DNA of 64,000 nucleotides from Caballeronia glathei. GTDB lineage: Bacteria; Pseudomonadota; Gammaproteobacteria; Burkholderiales; Burkholderiaceae. Position 1 is the stretch's first letter. The number at the start of each line of letters is the position of its first letter. This document shows, piece after piece, positions 7,560 to 15,545 of the stretch. The notes under the pieces are model-generated. The model searched no databases. It saw only the letters and a program-made list of their open reading frames with translations, and was not told the origin of the DNA. The DNA is taken from positions 1 through 64,000 of the forward strand of contig NZ_JFHC01000044.1 in assembly GCF_000698595.1 (NCBI RefSeq), given 5' to 3'. The position numbers and the translations under genes were made by a program.

Positions 7560-8564
7560 ATGGAAGCTGAAGCGGCAGCAGCCGGATTCGAGGACGGCAT
7601 GCTCGACGTGGGCGACGGCCACGCCATCTACTGGCGCGCGCAGGGCCCGCGCGACGCGCCCGTGATGCTCGTCGTGCACGGCGGGCCGGGCGGCGCGATG
7701 AACCTCAAGTGGGCGGAAGTGCTCGATGCGTCGAAGTGGCGGATCGTTTTCTTCGACCAGCGCGGCTGCGGCAAGTCGACGCCGTTCGGCAGGCTCGAAC
7801 ACAACGGCATCGATGCGCTCGTCGGCGACATGGACAAGCTGCGCGTGGCGCTCGGCATCGAGAAGTGGGCGCTTTTCGGCGGCTCGTGGGGCACGACGCT
7901 CGGACTCGCGTATGGCGTGACGCACCCCGGGCGCTGCCTCGGTTTCCTCCTGCGCGGCGTGTTCCTTGCGCGCCGCGACGACATCGACTGGTTCCTGTGG
8001 GACGTGCGGCGCGTCTTCCCCGAGGCGCATCGTGCCTTTCTCGACGCGATCGAAGCGGCCTCCGGCCAGCGGCCGCGCAATGGCACGGAGATCCTGGCGC
8101 TGACCGAGACGCCGCTCGCGCGCTTCGACGAAGCGGGCACGCGGCTCGCGCGCGCATGGACGGCGTATGAGACGACGCTGTCGGTGGTGAACAAGCCCGC
8201 GCCCGAGAAAAAGGAGGAGCCGAAGGCCGGGGACCCGACGTCCGGCGAGACCCGCGGGGAGACCCGCGAGGCGAATGCGGCGGCCATTTCCATGGCGCTG
8301 CTCGAGCGCCACTACATGGCAACTGAACTGCCGCCCGAGCCGCTTTTGCCGCGCATCGGGCGCATCGCGCATCTGCCGTGCCAGATCGTGCATGGCCGCT
8401 TCGACATGGTCTGCACGGCCGATCAGGCGTTCGATCTCGCGGGCTGCTGGCCGGGCGCGCAGCTCGCCATCGTCGATGCCGCCGGCCACTGGACCTTCGA
8501 GCCCGGCAACGTCGCGGCGCTGCGCGCGGGGGCAAACGCGCTCGCGAAGGCGCTGGCGGGCTAG
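7560..8564 (+). CDS. Alpha/beta hydrolase, proline iminopeptidase-like (S33)
   Basis: This 334-residue alpha/beta hydrolase resembles proline iminopeptidases, which release N-terminal proline from peptides. It shows the oxyanion motif VVHGGPGG, DQRGCGKS, the nucleophile elbow FGGSWGTT, and a probable acid and base in HGRFDMVCTAD and DAAGHWTFE. The ATG at 7560 is preceded by CAGGAG at good spacing, so the upstream GTG at 7461 is not needed. Between the cap region and the acid strand there is an unusual low-complexity hydrophilic insert (PEKKEEPKAGDPTSGETRGETRE) encoded in part by a 12-base tandem duplication. Substrate is unproven. Confidence 0.86.
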   Translation: MEAEAAAAGFEDGMLDVGDGHAIYWRAQGPRDAPVMLVVHGGPGGAMNLKWAEVLDASKWRIVFFDQRGCGKSTPFGRLEHNGIDALVGDMDKLRVALGIEKWALFGGSWGTTLGLAYGVTHPGRCLGFLLRGVFLARRDDIDWFLWDVRRVFPEAHRAFLDAIEAASGQRPRNGTEILALTETPLARFDEAGTRLARAWTAYETTLSVVNKPAPEKKEEPKAGDPTSGETRGETREANAAAISMALLERHYMATELPPEPLLPRIGRIAHLPCQIVHGRFDMVCTADQAFDLAGCWPGAQLAIVDAAGHWTFEPGNVAALRAGANALAKALAG

Positions 8565-8586
8565 GGAAGCAGGCTCGAGCAGCAGG

Positions 8587-9810
8587 CTAGAGGATGGCCG
8601 ACGCCGCCGCGGACAACTGCAGCCAGTCGATGTCCGCGCCGACGACCACCGACGCGCCGCGACGTTTTATCGCGATCGTGAGCGTCACGCAGAGCGACGT
8701 TCCGGTCACGGACAGATAGGGCGCGCTTTCGATCACGCGCTGCGGGCTGGCGAGCGCATCGGCGAAATAGGCGCGATTGTCCCAGCGGCCCGAGGACGGA
8801 TCGGCGATCGGCGCAAAGCGCACGCTCGGCGTCTTTGCGCCGGCGCCGGGCAGGGAGGGCGTGAACTCGCGTCCGCGTATGTCGAGGAAAAAGCAGCTGA
8901 GCGTGCACGGGAGCTTCAGCAGCGCCGCGCACGCGGCTTCGGTCGAGGCGCCCGCCGCGAACCGCGCCGCGGCTTCCGTGAGCCGCGAGCGGTACGGCAT
9001 CAGCAGCATGTCGCTCGCGAGCCGCTCGGCGCGGCGCAAGTGTGAGAGCGTATCGAAGACGCTCTCGAACAGCCGCGTGGCCGCGGTGTCGGGAGCGGGC
9101 TCGGGCTCGGGCGCCGGCTGGCCGAACAAGTAGCCCTGCACGAAATCCACGTCCGAGCGGGCCGCGAGCAGCAGATCCTCCTCGGTCTCGATGCCCTCCG
9201 CCACGACGAACATGCCCGACTCGTGCAGGAGCCCGACGAGCTTGGGCATCAGCGCGTCGCGCATGTGCGCGCTTTTCGCGCGCACGAGGCTGCGGTCCAG
9301 CTTGACGATGTCCGGGCGCAGCGTGAGCAGGCGGTCGATGTTGGAATGACCGGCGCCGAAATCGTCGACGGCGACGAGAAAGCCCTGCGCGCGAAAGGCG
9401 CGCGTCGCCTGCGCGATCTCGCTCACTTCAGTGCCGCCCGATTCCAGCACCTCGAAGACGATCTGCTCCGGCGCGAGGCCGCACGCGCGCACGAGCCCGG
9501 CGACGTGCGGCGCATAGCCCGGAGCGGTGAAGGTGCCCGGACTGATGTTGAGGAAGAGCCAGGTCGCCTCGGGCAGCCGCGACGCCGCGTGGCGCAGGTG
9601 CGCGGCATGGCTCATGCGGTCGAGCGTGGACACCGAGCCCTCGACGATCGCCTTCGCGAACAGCTCGAACGGCGCGATGAGCGCGCCCGAGCCTGTCGCG
9701 CCGCGAAGGAGCGCCTCATAGCCGATCTCGCGCTGATGCGGCAGGCTGTAGATCGGCTGCAGGTGGGTGTGCAGCGCGATGCCGTCGAACGTACGCTGCG
9801 CGCTCTCCAT
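8587..9810 (-). CDS. EAL-domain c-di-GMP phosphodiesterase-type protein
   Basis: This protein of about 407 residues has an N-terminal EAL domain with the expected signatures YEALLRG, FLNISPG, FEVLESG, VAVDDFGAG, VKLDRS, AEGIET and VQGYLFG. The domain therefore looks catalytically competent for hydrolysis of c-di-GMP to pGpG. The remaining 150 or so residues, after an EPEPAP linker, form a second domain that I do not recognise with certainty; it could be a Cache/PAS-like sensor. No transmembrane segment is evident. The start is uncertain: ATG at 9810 is used, with another ATG nine codons upstream and no clear ribosome site at either. It converges with the hydrolase gene. Confidence 0.85.
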   Translation of the reverse strand: MESAQRTFDGIALHTHLQPIYSLPHQREIGYEALLRGATGSGALIAPFELFAKAIVEGSVSTLDRMSHAAHLRHAASRLPEATWLFLNISPGTFTAPGYAPHVAGLVRACGLAPEQIVFEVLESGGTEVSEIAQATRAFRAQGFLVAVDDFGAGHSNIDRLLTLRPDIVKLDRSLVRAKSAHMRDALMPKLVGLLHESGMFVVAEGIETEEDLLLAARSDVDFVQGYLFGQPAPEPEPAPDTAATRLFESVFDTLSHLRRAERLASDMLLMPYRSRLTEAAARFAAGASTEAACAALLKLPCTLSCFFLDIRGREFTPSLPGAGAKTPSVRFAPIADPSSGRWDNRAYFADALASPQRVIESAPYLSVTGTSLCVTLTIAIKRRGASVVVGADIDWLQLSAAASAIL

Positions 9811-10230
9811 CACCGCGCCACGGTCTGCGGCCGGCATCCGGGGCACGGCGCCGGCGTGACCGGGCGCGCGCGGGCGGGATGGCGGCGCGGCGCGCCGTTC
9901 GCATCGCGCGGCCGGCCGCGAAGAAAAAGGAGCTCGAACATGATGACTGGCTCGGCGTGCACGCCGCACAACCGCATGCGGCGAGTGGGGATTCGATAGA
10001 CACGTTATCGGTCCCGCGCGCCGGGACTTGAGTCCGCTTTTGCACGCGCGGGCTTCGGCGGCCGCCGGGAACACGTTTTCGACCTTGCCAGGGCTCGCGG
10101 GAAGCCGCACAAAAAATTGCTGCGGGGCGCGTCGCGACCTATCTTTGAGACAGCAATGGTACGATCGCGCCTGCAACCTTTGGCGGGCGAGGCCCGTCGA
10201 ACGGCGAATCGAAGACAAAGAGGCGAGTCG

Positions 10231-10653
10231 ATGGCGCAACAAAAAACCAACCCGAAGCTCGAGCAGGCACTGACGCGCGGCGATCTCGCGATCCGGCAGG
10301 CCAACTCGGGCCGCGCGACGGCGGTGCTTCGTGCGCTCGGCAAGATGATCGTGGAGGCCTCGGCGACCATCGGCGTGGAAGCGTTCGTCGTCATTCACGA
10401 CGGCGACAAGATCTACGATCCCGCCGACGGGATGTGGCCGCAGCAGCTCCTGGTGTCGCTCGACGGCCCCGTGGAGGACTCCGATCCCGATGAGCTGCGT
10501 ACGATCACGCTGCTCGCGGACACGCCGGCCACCGTGTTCCGCTGCGAATGGCAGCGCGCGGACGGCAAGATCGGCCGCCAGGAGGGCAGGCCGCTCGCGA
10601 TGGTTGCGTTCATTACCGACGTCGACATACCCTGGCTCGACGACGAGGACTGA
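10231..10653 (+). CDS. Conserved hypothetical protein, 140 aa
   Basis: I do not recognise this family. The 140-residue product begins MAQQKTNPKLEQALTRGDLAIRQANSG and ends in a very acidic tail, VDIPWLDDED. There is no signal peptide or membrane helix, so it is probably cytoplasmic. The ATG at 10231 has a GAGGCGA ribosome site. Codon usage looks like its neighbours, and a good hairpin terminator follows 14 bases after the stop, supporting a real single-gene transcript. Confidence 0.72.
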   Translation: MAQQKTNPKLEQALTRGDLAIRQANSGRATAVLRALGKMIVEASATIGVEAFVVIHDGDKIYDPADGMWPQQLLVSLDGPVEDSDPDELRTITLLADTPATVFRCEWQRADGKIGRQEGRPLAMVAFITDVDIPWLDDED

Positions 10654-10667
10654 TCCTCGGCACACAA

Positions 10668-10687
10668 CGGCTCCCTTCGCGGAGCCG
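10668..10687 (+). terminator. Rho-independent-type terminator after the 140-aa gene
   Basis: CGGCTCC (10668-10674) pairs perfectly with GGAGCCG (10681-10687) around a CTTCGC loop, and the T-rich TATTTATTTG follows. Confidence 0.75.
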
Positions 10688-11213
10688 TATTTATTTGTGC
10701 GGCCCGATCGGGCAAATTACGCCGGCGTAAATCGGCCGGTTTAACGTTTGCGCGCTTTCGAAAACCCTCGCTATTAATCATCCATTCGCCACGCGGCGCT
10801 GATACCGCGCGCGGCGAATTATCTTTTGCGATTGCGCGTTTCGGGCGCCGTGGTTTCTATCTGAACTCGGGATTTCGAATCGAAACCACTGTTCGAATTC
10901 GATTCCAATGCCGATGCACCGAAATCGTGCCATTTCTCTTTCAAATTCCTGTCGATTATCAGGCGCATACGGCTCGCCGATTCGCGAATGAGCCGATCGC
11001 ACCCGTATTACCGCTCGTTATGACCATATGCGCTCGGCGCATCGGTTTAGAACGAATTTTCCACGCGTTTACACCACAAATTAGCGAGAAACATTTGGCA
11101 GCGCGCACCCCGAAATTTGACTTCATGCGAGTCTAAAACCGCCGCGCAAAAAATTGATTTTTTTTTGCTTGACGCGCGGCATTTTCCAATCGCTAAGAAA
11201 ATGGGGTTACACA
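10688..11213. other. Long noncoding, AT-richer intergenic region upstream of the FeeM-like gene
   Basis: No convincing coding frame is present in this stretch of more than 500 bases. It is visibly richer in A and T than its surroundings. It contains several dyads: the 14-base palindrome TTACGCCGGCGTAA at 10717-10730, TGGTTTC/GAAACCA at 10851-10857 and 10882-10888, and GAATCGAA/TTCGATTC at 10877-10884 and 10898-10905. A T-run followed by TTGACG lies near 11158-11175. It probably holds the promoter and leader of the acyltransferase gene; a small RNA or decayed sequence cannot be excluded. Confidence 0.45.
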
Positions 11214-11993
11214 ATGGAACGTCGTCTGAACCTGGCCACGCAAGCCGCCGAAATCCGCCTTCAACAAGCCAACCGCATGGAGGGTCCGGCAGGACGTGCG
11301 CTCCAGAAATCCGAACGCCTGCCGTTTACTATTCGTATCGTCGGCGATGAGCGCGGGCTTCAGAAGGCCGTGGACATCCGCCGTTCGGCCTACGGGCGGC
11401 ATCTGCCCGAATTCGCCGAAAAGATGGTGGTGGAGCGCTCCGATCTCGATCCCGGCACGGTGGTTCTGCTCGCCGAGTCGAAGCTCGACGGCGCGCCGCT
11501 CGGCACGATGCGGATTCAGACGAACCAGTTCGCGCCGCTCGGGATGGAGCAGTCCGTCCAGTTGCCGGACTGGCTCGCGCATGACCGGCTGGCGGAAGCG
11601 ACACGGCTCGGCGTCGCGGGAGGCATGGTGGGCCGCGTGGTGAAAGTCGCGCTTTGCAAGGCCCTCTTTTTGTATTGCGAGCAGCAGCAAATCGACTGGA
11701 TGGTGATTACGGCGCGTTCGCCGCTGGACAGGGAGTATGAAGCGATGCTTTTCAAGGATGTTTTCGGCGCCGGAGAATACATCCCGATGGCACATGTGGG
11801 CGGCCTGCCGCATCGCGTTCTCGCGAAGGAGGTCGGCGTCGCGCGCCAGCGCTGGGAAGAAGCACGGCATCCGCTATTCAATTACATGGTGCATACGCAT
11901 CACCCGGATATCGATTTGCGTGTGTCCGATTTATCTTTCGAGCGGGAAACGGTACGATGCCCGGAGGTTTCGCTCGCTGCCTACGGCAGGTAA
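11214..11993 (+). CDS. FeeM-like N-acyl amino acid synthase / autoinducer-synthase-fold acyltransferase
   Basis: This 259-residue protein matches in outline the FeeM / exosortase-associated acyltransferase group. That group shares the GNAT-like fold of LuxI-type synthases and joins an acyl chain, usually from acyl carrier protein, to an amino acid. Visible landmarks are IRRSAYGRHLPEFAE, the strand pair VVLLAESKLDGAPLGTMRIQ, and LAEATRLGVAGGMVG, comparable to the conserved Glu-Arg segment of LuxI proteins. There is no signal peptide. The ATG at 11214 has only a weak GGGG ribosome site. The gene is followed on the same strand by a membrane GGDEF-EAL protein 117 bases away. The product is unknown. 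Confidence 0.78.
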   Translation: MERRLNLATQAAEIRLQQANRMEGPAGRALQKSERLPFTIRIVGDERGLQKAVDIRRSAYGRHLPEFAEKMVVERSDLDPGTVVLLAESKLDGAPLGTMRIQTNQFAPLGMEQSVQLPDWLAHDRLAEATRLGVAGGMVGRVVKVALCKALFLYCEQQQIDWMVITARSPLDREYEAMLFKDVFGAGEYIPMAHVGGLPHRVLAKEVGVARQRWEEARHPLFNYMVHTHHPDIDLRVSDLSFERETVRCPEVSLAAYGR

Positions 11994-12006
11994 AAGATAA
12001 TAAACG

Positions 12007-12067
12007 GACCGCCCAGCGGTCTGCGTAACAGGAAGTGGCGATGGCGGACATTTTCCCGGTCCGCCAT
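12007..12067. promoter_or_regulatory. Two hairpins between the FeeM-like and GGDEF-EAL genes
   Basis: GACCGC (12007-12012) pairs with GCGGTC (12016-12021) around CCA. ATGGCGGAC (12041-12049) pairs perfectly with GTCCGCCAT (12059-12067) around nine bases. Neither is followed by a run of T. They could act as a partial terminator or attenuator tuning the downstream gene, or as mRNA processing or stability elements. Confidence 0.45.
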
Positions 12068-12110
12068 TGTCTGCGCGGCGCATGCCGTGCAAACGGGGGA
12101 TATTCCAGGT

Positions 12111-15077
12111 ATGGCGTCGGTAACTCTATTTTCCCTTTCGAGATTCAGGCGCACTGGCTCGTGGATCGACCATGCGCTTTACGCCGTCGCCGTTTATGCC
12201 GTACCGCTCCTGATCGCGATTGGCACGATCGCGGCATTATTCGTGCTGCCGCGCCAGTACGAATCGCGCGGCGCGCTGCCGCTTGGCCTGCGTGTCGTGA
12301 GCGACGCCCATGATGCGATGCAGCCCGCCGATGCGCTCGAAGCGCTCCGCCACGCGCCCGAAACGAGCCGCTACAGCACGAAACTCTCCGAAGCGCCCGT
12401 CTGGTTCACGTTCACCGTCCCCAGCATGAACCCGGTGCACGCGACGGTCGCGGAATTGCCGTCGCGCCACGCGCAGACGCTCGCGTGCTGGAACGCATCG
12501 ACCTTGCAGCCGTTCGGCGAAGCCGACCGTGAAGCCACGAGCGGCGAAATGCGCTCGGTCAAGGCGGGCTTTTCCATCCAGCTCGGCCGTCTCGCGGCGC
12601 CCGTGCCGGTGCTTTGCCGCGGCACCTATTCGGGCCCGGCGCAACTGAACGTGCTCGCCTGGGACTGGCAGGGCCTGCGCAACTCGGCCCTCGACTTTCA
12701 GGAAAGCTCCGGCCTGATCGCGGGCGGGCTTCTCACGCTTGCCGTGTTCGTGTTCGTGACCGCGCTGATCAATCGCGAATGGACGTATGTGATCTTCGCG
12801 GTCTGGCTGGTCGGCAACATGCGGCTGTGCGCGAACGCGATGGGCTGGGACATGCAATGGCTCGGCCGCGTGATTCCGCCCGACTTCATGCAGCCGCTGC
12901 GCCAGATCACGTTCGCCGCGTATTACCTGCTGACCGCCGCGCTGTTCACGCAGTTGTTCCGGCGCGAATTGCGGGTGGTGGGCTACCGGTGGATCTTGAC
13001 CATCGTTCAGTACGTCGGCCTGGCGCTTCTCGCCGCCGCGTTCGCGCTGCCGTATTCGCAGTTCATCCCCACGCTCTGGGTGATCACCGGATTCGGCATC
13101 GCCGTGCTGATCTTCCTGCTCGTGCGTCTCGTGTGGCTCGCGCGCTCGCGCACGGTGCTCTGGTATGTCGCGTCGCTCGGCATCGTGCTGTTCGCAACCT
13201 TCTCCGAAGTGCTCGGCGCCGCGTTCGGCGTGAAGCTGCTGTTCGGCGGCGTGAACACGGTGATGGCGGCGCTTTCCTCGAGCATGATGGCGGCCTTCGC
13301 GATCGCCGAGCAGATGCGCGCCGAGCGCGAGCACCGGCGGCAGGCGCAGACCGAATTGCGCAACACCTACGACGTCACGCCGATCGGCCTTTTCACGCTC
13401 GATTCCGCAGGCCACTTCGTGCGGGCCAATCCCGCGCTGCGCGCAATGCTCGATCTGCAGCGGGCCGAATACAAGACGCGCCACTGGAACGAGTATTTCG
13501 AAGCGGGCGCGTGGGGCGCGCTGCAGGCGCTCGCGTCGAAGGGAAGCGAGGGCGAGCTCGAAATGGGCGGGGCAGCGGCGCGCGGCACTGCCGAGCGCCG
13601 CTATCTGCTGAAGGCGATCCGCTCGAACAACTGGATCGAGGGCTCGCTTCAGGACGTGACGGAGCGCTCGAAGGCGATCGAGCGCCTGCGCTTTCTTGCG
13701 GAGCACGATTCGCTCACGGGTTCGCTCAACCGGCGCGGCGTTGAGAAGGCGATCGCCGCCGAAAGCGAGGAAACGCTGCCGTGGGCGCTCGCCTACGTGG
13801 ACCTCGACCGCTTCAAGCTCGTCAACGACCTGTTCGGCCACCGCGCCGGCGACGAAGTGCTCAAGCAGGTCGCGGGCCGCACCCGGGCGCTGTTCAAGCG
13901 CGACTATGCGGTCGGGCGCATCGGCGGCGACGAGTTCGTGTGCGTGATGAGCGACACGCAGATCGACGACGCGATCGCGCAGTGTCACGAGCTGATCGCG
14001 GTCCTGAGCGACGCGCCGTACCAGGTCGGCAACCGCTCGTTTCAGGTGAAGGCGTCGATCGGGCTCGTCGAGTGCTCGCGCGGCGTGCGCGTGCAGGATG
14101 CGCTTTCGCACGCGGACCGTGCGTGCCGCGAGGCGAAGAAGGTCGCGCACACGCGCCTCGTCACGTATCGCAAGGGCGCGGCCGCGTTCGAGGAACGCGC
14201 GGAGGAGTTGCGCCTCGTCGAAACGCTCGGGCGCAACCGGCTGCCGGAAGGGCTCTTTCTCGTGATGCAGCCGATCATGTCGCTCTCCGCGCCGACCGAG
14301 TCACTGAATTTCGAGGTGCTGCTGCGCATGCGCGCCCCGGACGGCGCGACGCTTCCCGCGGCCAAGGTGATCGTGGCGGCGGAGGAGTCGGGCAACATCG
14401 CGGCCATCGACCGGTGGGTCATCACCACGCTGCTGGAGTGGATAGAAAGGCATCAGGCGGCGCTGCCGAACACTCAGTTCATCTGCGTGAACCTGAGCGG
14501 CGGATCGCTCAACGACGAGCAGTTCATGGAGGACATCTTCGCGCTCTTCGCGCGCTACCGGTCGATCGTCCACTACCTGTGCCTCGAGATCACCGAGAGC
14601 GTCGCGCTGCATGACCTCGAGAACACGCAGCGCTTCATTTCGCGCGTGCACGACATGGGCGGCAAGATCGCGCTCGACGACTTCGGCGCGGGCTATTCGT
14701 CGTTCAAGTATCTGAAGGCGCTGTCGGCGGATGCGCTGAAGATCGACGGCGAGTTCGTGCGCACCATGTGCGCGCATCCCGCCGACATCGCGATCGTCGA
14801 GGCGATCGTCGCGCTTGCGCGCAACCTCGGCATGCGCAGCGTGGCGGAATGGGTCGAGGACACCGATACCCTGCGCGCATTGCAGGAAATCGGCGTGGAC
14901 TACGTGCAGGGCTTTCTGGTCGCGCGTCCGCAGGAAAGCACGGCGATCCTGGCCGCGAGTTCCGCCGCGGCATTCGTGAAGGACCCGGAGGCGGCGCGTT
15001 TCATCGAGAGCCTTTCCGAACCCGAACCCGCGGTCACGTACGGCTACGACTGGCAGGCACGCATGGGCTCGCACTGA
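12111..15077 (+). CDS. Membrane-bound PAS-GGDEF-EAL c-di-GMP turnover protein
   Basis: This 988-residue bifunctional signalling protein starts with one transmembrane helix (about 20-42) and a periplasmic domain (about 45-190). A bundle of about seven helices follows (about 200-400), an arrangement like 7TMR-DISM receptors. Then come a PAS domain (about 425-530), GGDEF (about 540-700, intact IGGDEF near 604) and EAL (about 720-960, with FEVLLR near 733, EITES, DDFGAG, KIDGEF and VQGF). Both catalytic domains look intact on sequence. The ATG at 12111 is preferred because GGGGGA precedes it; a GTG lies eight codons upstream. It probably works with the acyltransferase upstream, perhaps sensing an envelope ligand. 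Confidence 0.87.
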   Translation: MASVTLFSLSRFRRTGSWIDHALYAVAVYAVPLLIAIGTIAALFVLPRQYESRGALPLGLRVVSDAHDAMQPADALEALRHAPETSRYSTKLSEAPVWFTFTVPSMNPVHATVAELPSRHAQTLACWNASTLQPFGEADREATSGEMRSVKAGFSIQLGRLAAPVPVLCRGTYSGPAQLNVLAWDWQGLRNSALDFQESSGLIAGGLLTLAVFVFVTALINREWTYVIFAVWLVGNMRLCANAMGWDMQWLGRVIPPDFMQPLRQITFAAYYLLTAALFTQLFRRELRVVGYRWILTIVQYVGLALLAAAFALPYSQFIPTLWVITGFGIAVLIFLLVRLVWLARSRTVLWYVASLGIVLFATFSEVLGAAFGVKLLFGGVNTVMAALSSSMMAAFAIAEQMRAEREHRRQAQTELRNTYDVTPIGLFTLDSAGHFVRANPALRAMLDLQRAEYKTRHWNEYFEAGAWGALQALASKGSEGELEMGGAAARGTAERRYLLKAIRSNNWIEGSLQDVTERSKAIERLRFLAEHDSLTGSLNRRGVEKAIAAESEETLPWALAYVDLDRFKLVNDLFGHRAGDEVLKQVAGRTRALFKRDYAVGRIGGDEFVCVMSDTQIDDAIAQCHELIAVLSDAPYQVGNRSFQVKASIGLVECSRGVRVQDALSHADRACREAKKVAHTRLVTYRKGAAAFEERAEELRLVETLGRNRLPEGLFLVMQPIMSLSAPTESLNFEVLLRMRAPDGATLPAAKVIVAAEESGNIAAIDRWVITTLLEWIERHQAALPNTQFICVNLSGGSLNDEQFMEDIFALFARYRSIVHYLCLEITESVALHDLENTQRFISRVHDMGGKIALDDFGAGYSSFKYLKALSADALKIDGEFVRTMCAHPADIAIVEAIVALARNLGMRSVAEWVEDTDTLRALQEIGVDYVQGFLVARPQESTAILAASSAAAFVKDPEAARFIESLSEPEPAVTYGYDWQARMGSH

Positions 15078-15114
15078 CGCGTCCGCTTGGCGCGCCGGTC
15101 ATTCATCCGGGGCC

Positions 15115-15131
15115 CGGGGCGCAACGCCCCG
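15115..15131. terminator. Hairpin between convergent genes
   Basis: CGGGGCG (15115-15121) pairs with CGCCCCG (15125-15131) around CAA. It sits between the ends of the GGDEF-EAL gene and the convergent 69-aa gene. There is no strong T-run on either side, so its role as a terminator is tentative. Confidence 0.4.
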
Positions 15132-15134
15132 CTC

Positions 15135-15344
15135 TTAAGCGAGCTTGATCTCGCCGAGAATCTTCGCGGCCGCGATCGGAATGCGCGTGTCGTTCCATTG
15201 CGCGAGCCACTGCACTTCCTTCGTCGTGAAATAGCCGGGGTAGTTGCGCAGCGCGAACTGCAGCGAATCGACGACGTGATCGCGAATGATCTGTGGGGCG
15301 CCTTCGTCGGTGACGATCGCGTGTAGGGCTTCGAGTGTGCTCAT
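15135..15344 (-). CDS. Conserved hypothetical protein, 69 aa
   Basis: This small protein of 69 residues begins MSTLEALHAIVTDEGAPQI and contains FALRNYPGYFTTKEVQWLAQW followed by IPIAAAKILGEIKLA. It has no signal peptide or membrane helix. I believe similar short proteins are common in Burkholderiaceae, but I cannot name a family. A convergent large gene and a hairpin at its 3' side support an independent transcript. Confidence 0.65.
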   Translation of the reverse strand: MSTLEALHAIVTDEGAPQIIRDHVVDSLQFALRNYPGYFTTKEVQWLAQWNDTRIPIAAAKILGEIKLA

Positions 15345-15545
15345 TGCCTGAAGTGGATAAGGGGACGCCGCTCACATTAGCCGAAGAAAATTGCGAAAAA
15401 CAATTCGCCGCATCCGGTTGAAGCGCCGATGCGCGCTCGGGCCCCCAAAATCCATTCAGAAAAAGCGGAACTTCAGCGGAACGCACGCTGTCAACGGGCC
15501 TCGCTGCCGATTCGAAGGCGGCCTGCAATGCGAGGAGGAGTATTG

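Noticed and set aside
10717..10730. 14-base palindrome as a recombination or restriction target
   Set aside because: Nothing nearby (integrase, att duplication, methylase) supports such a role; kept only as a dyad in the leader region.
12237..14150. Open frame of 637 codons on the minus strand opposite the GGDEF-EAL gene
   Set aside because: Low-complexity Arg/His/Glu-rich translation typical of antisense frames in GC-rich DNA.
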